Source: Adiantum capillus-veneris (lineage: Eukaryota; Streptophyta; Polypodiopsida; Polypodiales; Pteridaceae). From it: 64,000 nucleotides of DNA. Position numbers and translations under genes: made by a program. Numbering within the stretch: position 1 is the first letter of the stretch; the number at the start of each line of letters is the position of its first letter. The notes under the pieces are model-generated. The model searched no databases. It was given only the letters and a program-made list of their open reading frames with translations, and was not told the DNA's origin. Where the stretch lies: contig CM043944.1 of NCBI GenBank assembly GCA_014529385.2, positions 89,037,384-89,101,383 on the forward strand, written 5' to 3'. Below, in pieces: positions 22,375 through 35,845 of this stretch.

Positions 22375-23330
22375 CATTGTGTATCTGAGTGGGTATCCAA
22401 TTGCTTGAAAAAAATGTAGGTTTTGTGTATTCCCATATATTCAATTTTGAAATCTACCTCTAAATTCTATGTTCGATTTCAATTTCGAATCGATTTAAAC
22501 ATGAGAAACCTACAAAGTTTAGGGGAAAAACACAATGAAGTTGCCGTAAATTTTAAATTTTTTCATCTGCCGATTTTTAAACTGGAAGTAAACTTAGGGT
22601 TAGTGCAATCCTAGTGATAAATTTTGACATTTATCTATTCATTGTAATTACTTGAAGGTGAGATAGAAGTAAACCTAGGTTTAGTGTAATATCATCGACA
22701 ACTATTCATTGTAAGTTTAAGGCGACCAAATCCTAGAGAAATTTATTGTAAAGACCTTCAAATAGTGTCAAGATTTTTTGTCCATCTCAGGCCTTTGCCA
22801 CCTCGGATTTGGTCATTCCACTGCAAGCAGCATTATGTATCTAAGTGGTATCTGATTGCTTGAAAAAATGTAGGTTTTGTGTATTTCCACATTCTCAATT
22901 TTGTGTGTTTCCACATTCTCAAATTTAAAATTCACGATTAAATTTCTTTCCCGATTTTGATTTTGATTCAAAGATGAGAAAACCTACAAATTTTAGGGAA
23001 AGAACCTTGAAACACAATAAAGTTGAATTTTTTTTTCATATGTTGGTTTTTAAACCGGAAGCAATCTTAGGTTTAGTGTAATCCTACCAATAAATTTTGA
23101 GATTTAGTTATTCATTGTAACTTAAACATGAGATGGAATTGAACCTACTTTTAGTGTAATCGCACCGCTAAATTTTGAGAATTAGCTATTCAATGCAACT
23201 TAAGGTGAGGAAAAAACCCAAGTTTAGCACAAATGATAGAGAAATTTAGTGCAAAAGAACCTTCAAACATCATCAAGTTTTTTGTCCATCTCTCACCTTC
23301 GCCACCTCGGATTTGCTTGTGCCACTTCGG
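22375..23330 (+). repeat. 456-bp direct tandem duplication, diverged
   Basis: Copy 1 begins at 22375 (CATTGTGTATCTGAGTGG) and copy 2 at 22831 (CATTATGTATCTAAGTGG). Shared blocks run throughout: TGCTTGAAAAAA.TGTAGG, ACCTACAAA.TTTAGGG, TTAGTG.AATCC and the closing GCCACCTCGGATTTG. Copy 2 carries an extra 25-bp local duplication near 22890. Related words reappear near 36160-36250. No coding meaning is seen. Confidence 0.75.
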
Positions 23331-23399
23331 GTCTGCCTACACCGCATTGGGGCCGTTCGTCATCCGTCTTGGTTTCACTTGCCTTTGATGGCCCACGAT

Positions 23400-24260
23400 G
23401 CACATGCACACGCATGTACACGCACACACACGCACATGCACATGCACACATGGTTGATATACACATGATTCAAAGGTAGACAACGTTCGAAAAAAATGTG
23501 TCTTAGCTTAATAGCGTGTCGTTTCTAATTTCAAAAATGCCAATTGAGGGGAAGGGGAAAGGAGAAATTCCACCCCAAAATAGAAAAAAATAGTTCAAAA
23601 ACCCATCTGTCAAAAATGCCGGTTGAGAGCAAGGGGAAAAGGAGAAATTCCACCCCAAAATAGAAAAGGAAGTATAAAAAATTTAAAAAATACTCACATC
23701 GACGGTTGATTTACACATGATTCAAAGGTAAACATTGTTTTGGAGAAATGTGCCTGGGCTTACTAGCGAGCGTTTCCAATTTCAAAAATGTCGACATGAT
23801 TCAAAGGTAAACAGTGTTAGGAAAAAATGTGTCGTAGCTTAATTACGTGCCGTTTCCAATTTCAAAAAGACCGATTGAGGGCAAAGGGAAAAGGAGAAAT
23901 TCTGCCCCAAAAAGGCCGATTGAGGGAAAGGGGAAAAGGAGAAATTCTGCCCCAAAATAGAAAAAAGTAGTGCAAAACCCCGAATTTCAAAAATGCCGGT
24001 TGAGGGCAAGGGGAAAATGAGAAATTTTGCCCCAAAATAGAAAAAAATAGTGTAAAAACCTGTAACCGTAATTTTTTAAAATCTCCTCTTGGCAAACTCA
24101 ATGAAAGGAATTTTGTATGTTTGGAACAATGACTTTTCCCTAAGTAAAGACGTCCAAAAAAAAGGGAGAAATTCTCCACAATAGGAAAAATAGTGACTTG
24201 AAGGAAAATAATTATGTATGTTTTCGAACAATGATTTTTCTAGAGGTAGAAATGACAAAA
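23400..24260 (+). repeat. Dispersed/tandem repeat with GCCGGTTGAGGGCAAGG core
   Basis: Five or so copies of a block around GCCGGTTGAGGGCAAGGGG, AAAAGGAGAAATTC and CCCCAAAATAG lie between 23520 and 24050, some preceded by ATGATTCAAAGGTA. The same block occurs at 33590-33690 (+) and 26385-26480 (-). A CA/CG-rich alternating tract is at 23400-23450. The family is unknown and may be the body of a non-autonomous element. Confidence 0.65.
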
Positions 24261-24304
24261 AATAACGATGATTTTTTTGGACGTAGAAATAGCCAAAAAT
24301 AACG

Positions 24305-24317
24305 ATGTGTCATAAAG

Positions 24318-24367
<50 letters not shown>

Positions 24368-24640
24368 ACACACACACACACACACGCACCTTTGATAACT
24401 GCACAATGCGAGCTACACGAAGTTCCATCAACTATTGTGAGTGAAGTAAGTTGCAGGGCCAAGTGCCACCTCAGAACTATCTCACACGGGCATGGGCAGG
24501 AGAGGATCAATGGCCCATGCCTATTTTTGGGAGCGTGTGCATCGTGGGCCGTTCGATGTTGCAACGTGTCCGAATGTACCAATTTGCCCAAATTTACTAA
24601 ATTGACCCAAGTCTACACAGTGGCGGGTTCATCATAAGGG
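24305..24640 (+). repeat. Left arm of inverted repeat flanking LTR D
   Basis: (CT)n(AC)n at 24319-24386. Then a segment around CTATCTCACACGGGCATGGG and GGATCAATGGCCCATGCC that recurs inverted at about 25690-25770. The arms lie about 1 kb apart, either side of LTR D. Confidence 0.55.
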
Positions 24641-24661
24641 AACCCCTTCTCCCAATGCTTT

Positions 24662-24726
24662 CAACAAACACGCACAGGTGAGGTGGTTAAGGTGATAGGC
24701 TTGCAAAGGCGATTTTCTGGGTTCGA
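24662..24726 (+). mobile_element. tRNA-derived SINE head cut by LTR D
   Basis: GAGGTGGTTAAGGTGATAGG resembles the D arm of Ser/Leu-type tRNAs. CTGGGTTCGA is the first part of a B box. The LTR terminus TGTTAGG follows exactly after GGGTTCGA, as if the LTR had inserted in the B box. The rest of the SINE is not found beyond the LTR. Confidence 0.4.
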
Positions 24727-24811
24727 TGTTAGGAAATAAGACGTAGCTAAATAGATTTTTGAGTAGATTACTTAATGGAGAGAGATAGATTTCACACACA
24801 AGAGATTATAG

Positions 24812-24862
<51 letters not shown>

Positions 24863-25117
24863 CACGATATACGTGGTTCACCCAATGTGGGCTACGTCCA
24901 CGGGAAAGCAGCCACTCAATGGCTTTAGCACTTCAAAAGAAGAAGTAGTTTACAAAGGGATTAAACCCTTGATAGAGCTCCCGCCTTGCTTCACTCTCAC
25001 CACCTCACACTCACCTTGTTGCATTAACTTCACACTATGAAATGTGTGTAGAAATGGCCTCCTTTTATAGGCCAAAAGGGCTGCCCTCTCTTATGAGAGA
25101 CAGCCATGTGTAGCCGC
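24727..25117 (-). repeat. LTR copy D (third LTR family)
   Basis: Inverted partner of 18022-18396: same TATA box (25061-25071) and same GTGGTTCACCCAATGTGGG block. A (GA)n of about 44 bp (24816-24859) stands where copy C has 19 bp of (CT)n. On the plus strand it starts TGTTAGGAAATA. The LTR may extend to about 25345 through the adjacent minisatellite. Confidence 0.7.
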
Positions 25118-25345
25118 CCTTGTGCGAATAAGTCCAAATCGGACCCTCCAATTTGCCCATGTGTGGCCGTCCTTGAGAAGACAAGTCCGCTTTTGAATTC
25201 GGCCACCGGCCATTGAATTCAGCCATCGGCCACCGGCCATTGACTTTCGACCACCGGCCACCGACCATTGACTTCCGACCACCGGCCATCGGCCATTGAC
25301 TACCGGCCACCGGCCAACCGACCGGTTGTTTTACGACCACTTTCC
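25118..25345 (-). repeat. GGCCACCGGCCATTGA minisatellite
   Basis: Between about 25195 and 25325 the words CACCGGCCA and CCATTGA recur in units of roughly 14-30 bp, very GC-rich against its surroundings. Read on the minus strand it gives a repetitive Gly-Arg-Trp-Pro frame. I regard that as incidental. Confidence 0.7.
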
Positions 25346-25559
25346 GACCGTCGGCCGGCCATAATATTCCGGCGAAAAGGAATATTCCGGCAAAAAAAAA
25401 GTCTCGTGGGCCTCTGCCCCCGAGGCCTTTAAAGTTGCCCCTGATTCTTGTCGGTGAAAATTTTGGTTTCTGGTGAGTGATTTTCCTTCATGCACGATGG
25501 CTTCTCCTCATAATGGGGGCCTTACAAATGTGCACTTTTACCACGGAAAATTACAAGGG

Positions 25560-25790
25560 TAAATCAGGCTCCATACTTAACATTCGATTCCGGGAGCGGA
25601 GAGTAAGGGAGGGAGGGGGACACCCGAATTTACAAATTTTGCTCCATCCGAATTTACCTATTTTTTCGAATCTACACAAACCGCATCGGCCGGCTCAGAT
25701 CGCACCTGATCCCCGAAATGGGCGTGGGCCATTGATCCCCTCCAACTCATGCTCGTGTGAGATAGTGAGGACATGTCGCATAAAGCCTCT
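25560..25790 (-). repeat. Right arm of inverted repeat flanking LTR D
   Basis: The reverse complement of about 25690-25770 matches 24480-24530 (CTATCTCACACG.GCATG, GGATCAATGGCCCA). See the left arm. Confidence 0.55.
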
Positions 25791-25808
25791 CTCTCTCACA
25801 CACACACA

Positions 25809-25839
<31 letters not shown>

Positions 25840-25863
25840 CTGCAACCCCATATCAAAGACTTG

Positions 25864-25921
<58 letters not shown>

Positions 25922-26039
25922 CGCGCACACACACACACACCTTCCAACTTCAATAGCTGCAACTCAAGTGTTGTCTCTCTTTGTCTCGCACACAATCGCT
26001 CATCATCATTGAGTCAGTCCTTAGAAGCGAGCAGGTTTT

Positions 26040-26108
<69 letters not shown>
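25788..26108. repeat. Cluster of (CT)n(CA)n microsatellites
   Basis: (CT)(AC)n at 25788-25840; (CT)n 25866-25919 into (AC)n 25922-25940; (CT)n 26041-26088 into (AC)n 26089-26108. All in the order CT then CA on the plus strand. Confidence 0.95.
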
Positions 26109-28108
<2,000 letters not shown>

Positions 28109-28109
28109 A

Positions 28110-29687
28110 CACTCATGTCTAGCCCCCATGGTAGTTGTGCTAGTTCCCTTTCAACGCTTCTCCTCTGCATGGGACGAGATTGGCCTTGCGGCTATGCTTT
28201 TTGGCCTTTCATTTCTTAGATCCCTGCCACACAAGTGGTGTTATCGATGGCTGCTCTTTGTGCACCTTGCTCAGCTATGTGATGGATGTTTGGAGCGAAG
28301 GAGGTCCTTCCTACACATTCACAACATATCTTCAATTAGAATGCGTAAGTTCAAGGTTTTGAAATGTAGAAATATTGTGGAAACTATTTAGTTCTCAAGG
28401 AAAAATGAAACCAGTTTTGTTACCTTTCCAAGCAAATAGACACCTGCTCAACAGTGGAAGAAAGATAGACAAGTGTCTATGTGTTACCACAATAGAAAGA
28501 CCAAGATCTCTTGGAATAGAAACCTCTAAAAGAAAAAACTCATGTAATGAAGAGCGCTCTGTTGGGATATGAGGTGTCTTTTGAAGAATTTGGAATTGTT
28601 TACAAACTAAGGACTATGAGCTTAATATCTAAGTGAAAAACCAAGTTTGGTGCCTACAAGTAGGTACTATCTTAAGAAAGGGGAGAATAACTCAAAGAAA
28701 ATAGTAAGTTTGTATATGTATAGAAGGGAATTGAGTAAAAGGGATTGGGGATAGGTAAGGTAGGGAGCTAACCAAAAAGATACCTCATATGGCACTATGT
28801 CAATATGTGAAAGATTAAGAAGGATGTCGCTATCAGTTATGACAATATGTAAGGGGTTCATGTGAGGCATGGTGACATATTCAAGCCAATAGTGAGGCCA
28901 ATGCATTTTGATGCAAGCATAAGAGGGAAAACATATGGCAAAGTAGGTTTGCAATAGTTTAATTTATAATCAAAATGGACTAAATTTTAGCAAAGAGTGG
29001 ATATGCATTTCCATATAGCCATAAAGATTGAGTACAATCCATCAAATGGATGGTGGCAAAGACAAATTCACAAAGGAGAATGGTGGCAAGCTGATAAAGT
29101 TTGTGTTTGTTGCTTATCAAAGCTACTATATTGAGATCAAGATGTAGTGTGAGGAAGGTTTAAAATATTCTTGGAATTGCAACAATAACATGCGTGAATC
29201 AGATAAGCTGGTGGAAATCTGAGATCTCCATGTTTCACGAAGGATCATAAGTTGTGACTTATTGCATGCCTAAAAAAGAGTAGAACGCTAAACTCTACCA
29301 TTGAGATATGAATCATACAAAACAATATACTATTCATAGATATTGAGAATATAGTAAGAGAATGCAACCCTCTAAAAATACCCTTTTCTCTTGCACATCT
29401 TCTTTCTTTACTATATAAATAGCATAGTTGAGAAGTTTCATAGTGGTTCCTATAAAAATACGGAGACAAGTTTTTCTTTTTTGCATTACCCATTGCATCA
29501 AACTTATTGCAATGGTGTTAAGTGAGAGCATAGGGAAATGGCATGCATTAGTCCCTTGGCATTGACATGATACACACCATCAAAAGCTTACTTGGATACC
29601 AAAACATGGCCCCTTTATCACAAATGTGGTGATCGCCCATGCCAAGCAAGGTGCTTACATTGAAGTAATCCCTGCAAGACTTTTGGG

Positions 29688-29690
<3 letters not shown>
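28110..29690. other. Unassigned spacer
   Basis: No domain, repeat or RNA signal is recognised. Small ORFs (up to 95 codons) look random. Confidence 0.4.
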
Positions 29691-29691
<1 letters not shown>

Positions 29692-29764
<73 letters not shown>

Positions 29765-29910
29765 GTTATTCTCTCTCTCAAAGAGATTTAAATCAATGCT
29801 CATAATTTGGTATTCTCTCCCTCAAAAGATATTAAACTAACGTTCATAAATTGTTATTCGCTATTCTTTCTCTTATAGAGATTTAAATTCTTATAATCTG
29901 TTATTTGCTA

Positions 29911-29986
<76 letters not shown>
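29692..29986. repeat. Two oppositely oriented composite microsatellites
   Basis: (GT)n 29692-29730 then (GA)n 29731-29761. About 155 bp on, (CT)n 29916-29942 then (AC)n 29943-29986. The two are inverted relative to each other and could pair as a long imperfect hairpin. The region between repeats CTATTC/TTATTC and AGAGATTTAAA words. Confidence 0.9.
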
Positions 29987-29988
<2 letters not shown>

Positions 29989-30319
29989 GTGGTCAACATA
30001 CAAAAAACTCCTTGGTTGGCACAACCTCATTGACACACTACATAAGCAAAATTACATAGAGCAAGCCACACCTTTTAGGTGGTGGTCACGCGAGATAGAA
30101 TTATTAGTAATAAATAATTGTGCCTACTATGCTTTATTTTGAGAGATTCAATGATCACAGAGCCTACTCCATGGTCGTGCAAAAATACTAAGCCAAAATT
30201 GAGCCGACGTTGCTGCCACCTGGCGGTTGAGCTCCAACCACAAGCTGGTAGTTGGCCTTGGATGTGCCTCATAACAAAATGTTTGCTTTGCATGCACTGT
30301 AGCTGCCATGGCTGTGTAA

Positions 30320-30376
<57 letters not shown>

Positions 30377-30700
30377 AGATAACGTCATCAACCTGTGCAA
30401 GCTTAAAAAAGCAAGAAAAAAGGTGCAGGCACTGGGCCTTTGCAACCATGCCAATTTTGGTATACTTACAATAGCCTTGGCATAGTAGAACTAAGCTGCT
30501 TCACTCAAGAGTCTCAGTTATCCGCCCAACTTACTTATAACTGAGCCTCGTGTGACCACGTCCTAAAGTCGACTTTCTATAGCTATTGCTAATCCACAAT
30601 GTCAGGGACACCTATGCCATGGGGCCTTGCCTTTGCTTTTAGAACCACAAAGCCCTTAAAGAACCCACGGTTTTGTGACTCTTCTTTTAATATTTTATGA
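29987..30700. other. Unassigned spacer with (CT)n
   Basis: (CT)n at 30323-30370. No gene is recognised. Confidence 0.5.
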
Positions 30701-30728
30701 TCGCAGCAACGCGCGGGTCACATACTAG
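30660..30728 (+). mobile_element. Helitron-type 3' terminus
   Basis: Ends CGCGCGGGTCACATACTAG before T, nearly identical to the ends at 1122 and 20755. CGC and GCG either side of AGCAAC could form the terminal hairpin. The 5' partner is not found. The sequence just right of it (30759-30815) resembles that just left of the 20755 end (20698-20752). Confidence 0.5.
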
Positions 30729-30899
30729 TATACTCTAATGCAAGGCTCCCAATGAGAGACACGTGGATACCTTCTCCTTGCTCAAATTTTTTAAGCTGCA
30801 TCATATAAGTATAGATATAGAAATAACTTAAGCATGTCTACTAGCTAGCCATTTGAGTCACATCATACAATCAGAAGCCTAAAAAAGCAATATACAGAA

Positions 30900-31000
30900 T
30901 CTATACTATTATAAAAGGGGGAAGGATTGTTGTCCCCCCCACCCCACGTGACGAAAACAAATGAATCCGGATGTGTGCCATGCACCTCTCGAATCGCACA

Positions 31001-31047
<47 letters not shown>

Positions 31048-31068
31048 AGAGGCCGCCGGTCAGTCTAG
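30900..31068 (+). mobile_element. Helitron-like mini-element (candidate)
   Basis: Begins TCTATACTATTATAAAAGGG after an A, the well-known plant Helitron 5' end. A CTAG preceded by a CCGCCGG mini-hairpin lies at 31065-31068 and is followed by T. If correct the element is 169 bp and carries the (GA)n at 31004-31046. The flanks 30847-30899 and 31084-31136 are diverged copies of one another. Confidence 0.5.
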
Positions 31069-31183
31069 TGTGACTCAAATGACCAACCGTTTGAGTCACA
31101 TCATATAATTGCAAACCAAAAAAAGACTTATAGAGAATGGTCTACCCCATGTTTGACAATCCCCACACCCCCCCCTCCCACAC

Positions 31184-31225
<42 letters not shown>

Positions 31226-31922
31226 TATAGAGGATAGGTCTTCGACATCTCCAAAGAAATTCAAGTCCTGACAGTTTTAAAAGATTTGATTTCATCATTT
31301 GGAAATAATTAAAGAAAGACGGTTTTGACAATGGATACGTAGTTGTATTTTGAGATTTAAAAGAAACAAGTGTGATCTATATTGACAAGTAAAAAATTCA
31401 TTTCCAAAATACACACCAAGAAATGCAGTGGTACGGGCTGTTCATTAACATAGTTAAGCATGTCAACAATACAAAGGTTACTCTTCTTGTGTACCATTTC
31501 AAAAACTTTCAACGTGCGTTTCCAAACGCAAAAGGTAGGTCCCAAAAACGAGTTTTTTTCATTTCTTTAGCAAGAATCTCAGTAGATCCATTTTGAGGCA
31601 AACAAGAAAAGGTATGCTTTGCCAACAGGCACGCAAGTAGAAAGGGGGTGATGGAGGACACGTGTCACACGAAGCAAGATTGGGAAAGGTAGTATCTAAT
31701 GTGAAAAAGTGGAGAGTGGTCACGTGGAGGGGGAGGGAGGGAGGGAGGGAGGGAGGGAGAGAGAGAGAGAGAGAGAGAGAGAATTCCAGGTGCATGCGCA
31801 AGCGAATGAAAAAAAAGAAATTTTTTTCCCTGTGCAATTGACGGGAGGTGTGCAACTTCCAGGTGCCTGCTGCACTGCGGATTCTAACTCGCTCGCCAGT
31901 TGCTAGAGGTGCCGTGTGCACC

Positions 31923-31973
<51 letters not shown>

Positions 31974-32430
31974 TCCTGACACATTAATGCTGAAGAGACA
32001 GAGAATGGGACTGAGGAAAAGATGTTCTCTATGTGAAGAGAGACGTGCTTAGGTACATACATGATGAAGTTCATGGCTGCACGAGGCAAGCCGGCACCTG
32101 CAGAGGAGAGAGAGAGACGTCAAAAGTTATGTGCGATAGTTGACGCGTCGAGAGCAGAAGGAGAAGGAAAGTGAATAGTGTCATCGCTGACAGACTTGCT
32201 AGACAGAGACAGAGAGGAGGTGCGAGGTGGTCATCAGAGCAGACGAGGGGAAGAAGCAGGCACAAGGAGCAAGCAGGGTGTGTGAATGCGGCTTGCATGG
32301 GGCACTGAGAGCGAGTTCTGGAAAGACTTTTGCTTCAAGTTCCAGATTCGTTCAGAATCTCCCTAACAAATTAATGTGTTTGTGGAAGTAAACCCATTAG
32401 GAATACATACATTAGGAGTAGGCCGTGCCA
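31069..32430. other. Unassigned spacer with GA/GGGA microsatellites
   Basis: (GA)n at 31186-31222; (GGGA)n 31728-31758 then (GA)n to 31782; (GA)n 31926-31971. A TGCGTTTCCAAACGCAA word at 31516-31532 belongs to the repeat at 34.6-34.9 kb. The minus-strand 176-codon frame at 31559-32089 is mostly repeat read-through. Confidence 0.5.
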
Positions 32431-34600
32431 ATTTTGAGTTTGGGGTTTATTAAAGGGAATCAAGGGGAGATTCTACCATGCTTTGAGGGAAAAGAAAGTA
32501 AAGAAAACAAAAGTAGATTGAGGCGCGCAAAAAGATCAAGGGGGGAGAGAGAGAGATGACAAGTGGCAGCTTGGGAGGTGGAGAGAGAAGGAGAGAGAGA
32601 AAGAGAGATATATTTTTGTTGTTAATCAAATCGTGATGCAGGTGCAGTGCGCTAGAAAATGATGGATGCGTCTGTGTGTCAAACGCATCGCTGAGGTGCG
32701 TGAACAGAGATAGGTGTGTTGCGATGCTGTACAAGAGGCCCAAATATGCTAACCAATGCCAGGGAGGGATTCACTATCATAGAGCAACGATCTGAGGGCC
32801 TGCATGGTGTGTTCGACCTGATGTGCCTGCCATTCCTTGTGTTGAATGGGCATGGCAAGGTTAGGCTTGGTCTGCTTCCTTGCATTGTGACAGCTGCAAG
32901 CAATGGTCGAGTAAAGAGAAGGTGTAGCTAGTGAGGACCACGTGAGGCAGCGATGCCGAACGCAGCTGAGGGGGGTTTGCCTCTGAGCAACCGAGTAGTC
33001 TGTAATGAGAGGAAAAGGGACCTAGGGGTGCCCTGTTGTCCGAGAATTGCAGCCAAGTTGCTCTTGCACGGCAGGCGTAGAGAGAGATTGTCCTGGCGCT
33101 TTGGCCAATGAAGGCAAGCTAATGAGCGCGATAAGCGGATGAACACCCTGCCATCCGAGAGTATAGAGTGTTGCAGGCGATAAGTATAGACTTTGTTCAT
33201 GTCTCGAGAGGGAGGGCACGATTGAACGACCTAGATGCAAGACACCGCGCAAAGAGCGCCAAGGCATTCATGCGCGTGAACCAGGGTTGCAGGCCTTTTC
33301 CTTTTGAGTTTACAAGATTCGAGGAGAATCTTTATGACAAATTAATTGATGTGGTGGTTTAGACCCAAAAATAGGAGCAAAATATGAATAATGTCCCTCT
33401 AATCTTTTTTCTATTTCTTTTTGTAAGAATCTTAAAAGATGCTTTTTGGATGGAAGCTAAAGTAAGTGGAAACGGAGAGAGTCCCATAGACATGACACAT
33501 GGATTAGATATAGAGAGGGACAGAGAGAGATTTTATCTGTGTTCAAAAGAGAAGCGGCAATTATTTTTGGAGGGACCAATATTCGGGAAAATTGTGTCTC
33601 GGCTAAATATCGTGCCGTTTTCAATTTCAAAAATGCCGGCTGAGTGCAAGGCAAATGGAGAAACTCCGTGTCAAAAGAGAAAACTAGTGTGAAAACCTAA
33701 TTTCATAAAATTAGGTTTATTTTCACAAAATCAAGGAAAGGAATCTGTATGCTTGGAAAAATGAATTTTCCCGTGTAGATTTTCCGTATGCGAGACGAGT
33801 TTGGAGAGAGAGAGAAAAAGATAGATGACACGAGGGCACTACTGACGCATGGAGTCCAAGGAAAAAAATATGTTTTTATTATGCAGATTGGCGTCTGTAT
33901 TTCTCAAGGAGGTAGGAAGATGCGATGAGCAGGCACATTAGTGGAAGAGGTGGGAAGCGGGGGTTTCTGTGTGCTGGTGCAGGTCGATCCAAACTCACGG
34001 GTGCACAGGGCAGCCAGCGTGACCTAGTTGATCGCTGCAAGGTATCTGCAAGTCCAGCATGGTACATGGCGACGCCATTGGCAGGTGCCATTGGATGACT
34101 TTCTCTGCCGGCAGAGGTGCGCCAACTAAGCAGGGGATGCCTCACGTGCATCACAGTACCAAGTACAACATGCAGGGGGGTAGGAGGATGCCACCATTAT
34201 GAAAAGATTTGGCAGGCACAGCTGCTGCAGGCGGCACTGAACCGAGAGAAGGCATAGAAAGGGGGGTCTGTGTTTGCGCACGAACAAGGGAGAAAACGAA
34301 CGCTTTAGTTTTGCCAAACTAATGCGAGGGAATCTTATCGTTTAATAGTAGGCCAACCAATCTTGCAAGCCATGTTGGGCTACAAAGAAATCAAAGCTTG
34401 TTTGTAATGCTGCTAACACTTTGAAATATGATAGTATTAAGATAGAGATAGAAAGACCAACAATTCTCTTGTCTTGTGGGCTTTCTTAGCCAACCAGGGG
34501 CTCCAAAATTCCAAACCATTTCCTTGAAAAATTCCACTCTTCTCTTTTTCCCCTCTATACGAGACATGGTGCAACTCATCTCTAAAAGCTCGTGAGAGCA
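32431..34600. other. Unassigned, less AT-rich spacer
   Basis: No domain is recognised despite a slightly higher GC and several 60-100-codon frames. 33590-33690 is a copy of the GCCGG(T/C)TGAG.GCAAGG repeat. CTGCC..CAGG and similar words recur without clear periodicity. Confidence 0.4.
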
Positions 34601-34625
34601 GGCTATTGCATGTCCTCAACGCCCA

Positions 34626-34935
34626 CCTTGCAGCTTGCGTTTCCAAATGCAAGGGAATAAGGCCTTGTGAGAACTCGTTCTTCTTGACAGGGCTTTTCAA
34701 CTTTTGTTTCCAAATGCACGAGTTTAAAACCTTGTGAGAGCGAGCTCTTGCATCTCGTCATCGCCTCCTTTCAACTTTCGTTTCCAAATGCAAGTGAATA
34801 AATAAAACGACGTCGTGAGAGTAGGTTTTGGCATCTTCTCACCGCCCAAACGCAAGGGAATAAGGCCTCGTGAAGATGGCTGTTGTACCCTCGCACCAAG
34901 GCATTTCAACTTGCGTTTCCAAACGCAAGAGGGTA
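34626..34935 (+). repeat. Tandem repeat with TTTCAACTTGCGTTTCCAAA core
   Basis: About five units of roughly 65-80 bp. Cores are at 34629, 34693, 34767, a truncated one near 34848 and one at 34904, joined by AAGGGAATAAGGCCTTGTGAG and TTGCATCTCGTCA blocks. Each core contains an imperfect palindrome GCGTTTCCAAACGC. Confidence 0.7.
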
Positions 34936-35299
34936 GGGTCTGGTGAGAGAGATGATGACATTGGCAAGCAATACGTCTATAGTACTCCATCATGGGTGGA
35001 GGATTTAGTGTTCCCCAGCGTCGAAGTAGCACAATAAGTCGGTAGTACTGGACACTAGTTATCAAGGCTTGCAAGGCCTGATCAGTGCTCAAATAGAGGC
35101 CATGCAAACCGCGATGTAAAAATAATGAGCTTCGAGTGGAATGTAGGTCTACTAAGGGAACCAGAGTCCTGCTTATGGTGCAGGTTATGTGGAGGCTTGC
35201 ATTTAGAGGATGCCGTAAAGCTGATGCGATTCTCCAATCAATCTCTCTCAAAGCGAGATTTAGTGGAGCCAGTCTACACAGGTTGAACATGCAGAAAAT

Positions 35300-35482
35300 T
35301 CTAAGGTTGAGACTGGCTTTTGGAAATGCCGTTTCCTACCCATTGCTTAAATTCTGAGCAAGGTCAGAGGTGCCTTCCGTTACCGGACACAGTGAAAAGA
35401 AAACTGGTCATTTACAAAGTTCTAAGGTTGAGACTGGCTGTTGGAAATGCCGCTCCCGCTCCCACCCATTGCTTAAACTTTG
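35300..35482 (+). repeat. Duplicated 55-bp block, 122-bp period
   Basis: TTCTAAGGTTGAGACTGGCT ... ACCCATTGCTTAAA occurs at about 35297-35352 and 35419-35479, with small insertions in the second copy. Confidence 0.75.
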
Positions 35483-35699
35483 ACTGTTTGTGCTTGCATG
35501 GCATTAAATAATGCCCTTGATTTGAAAGATCTCAAGTTTTTGAGGAGATTAGAATTTTTAAGGGCATTTACTAGAACGACTTAAGTAGGCACTTGCCATT
35601 TAAGTTAGTGCTTTATTGTTGCACTCCCTAATAGCACATTCGTCTTTTCCTCCTATGTACTCCCTACTGGCACATACTACTACTGGTAGGCTTGATATT

Positions 35700-35845
35700 A
35701 AACTGCCTCGATACCTGCGTAGATTCTCTACATTAGCCTTGATTTGCTGAAGTAAAAGCGTCAAGCATAAACAGGTTTCGAACCTCCGTCATTGGCGTGG
35801 AAAACCTACAGATACTACTCTAGCCAGTCAAAACACAGCAGATGG
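35700..35845 (-). mobile_element. tRNA-derived SINE head (candidate)
   Basis: On the minus strand TGGCTAGAGTAG (A-box-like, near 35820) is followed about 50 bp later by GGAGGTTCGAAACCT (perfect B-box core, near 35788). This is the structure of a Pol III-transcribed tRNA-like SINE head. The tail is not obvious and no tRNA cloverleaf closes. Confidence 0.4.

Noticed and set aside
22375-23330. CRISPR-like or regular spacer array
   Set aside because: Only two diverged 456-bp copies with no spacer structure, in a plant nuclear setting.
25065-25340. Gly-Arg-Trp-Pro repeat protein on the minus strand
   Set aside because: Translation of a minisatellite next to an LTR; no start context or conserved ends.
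31559-32089. 176-codon minus-strand frame
   Set aside because: Two large microsatellites read through; the remainder has no recognisable motif.
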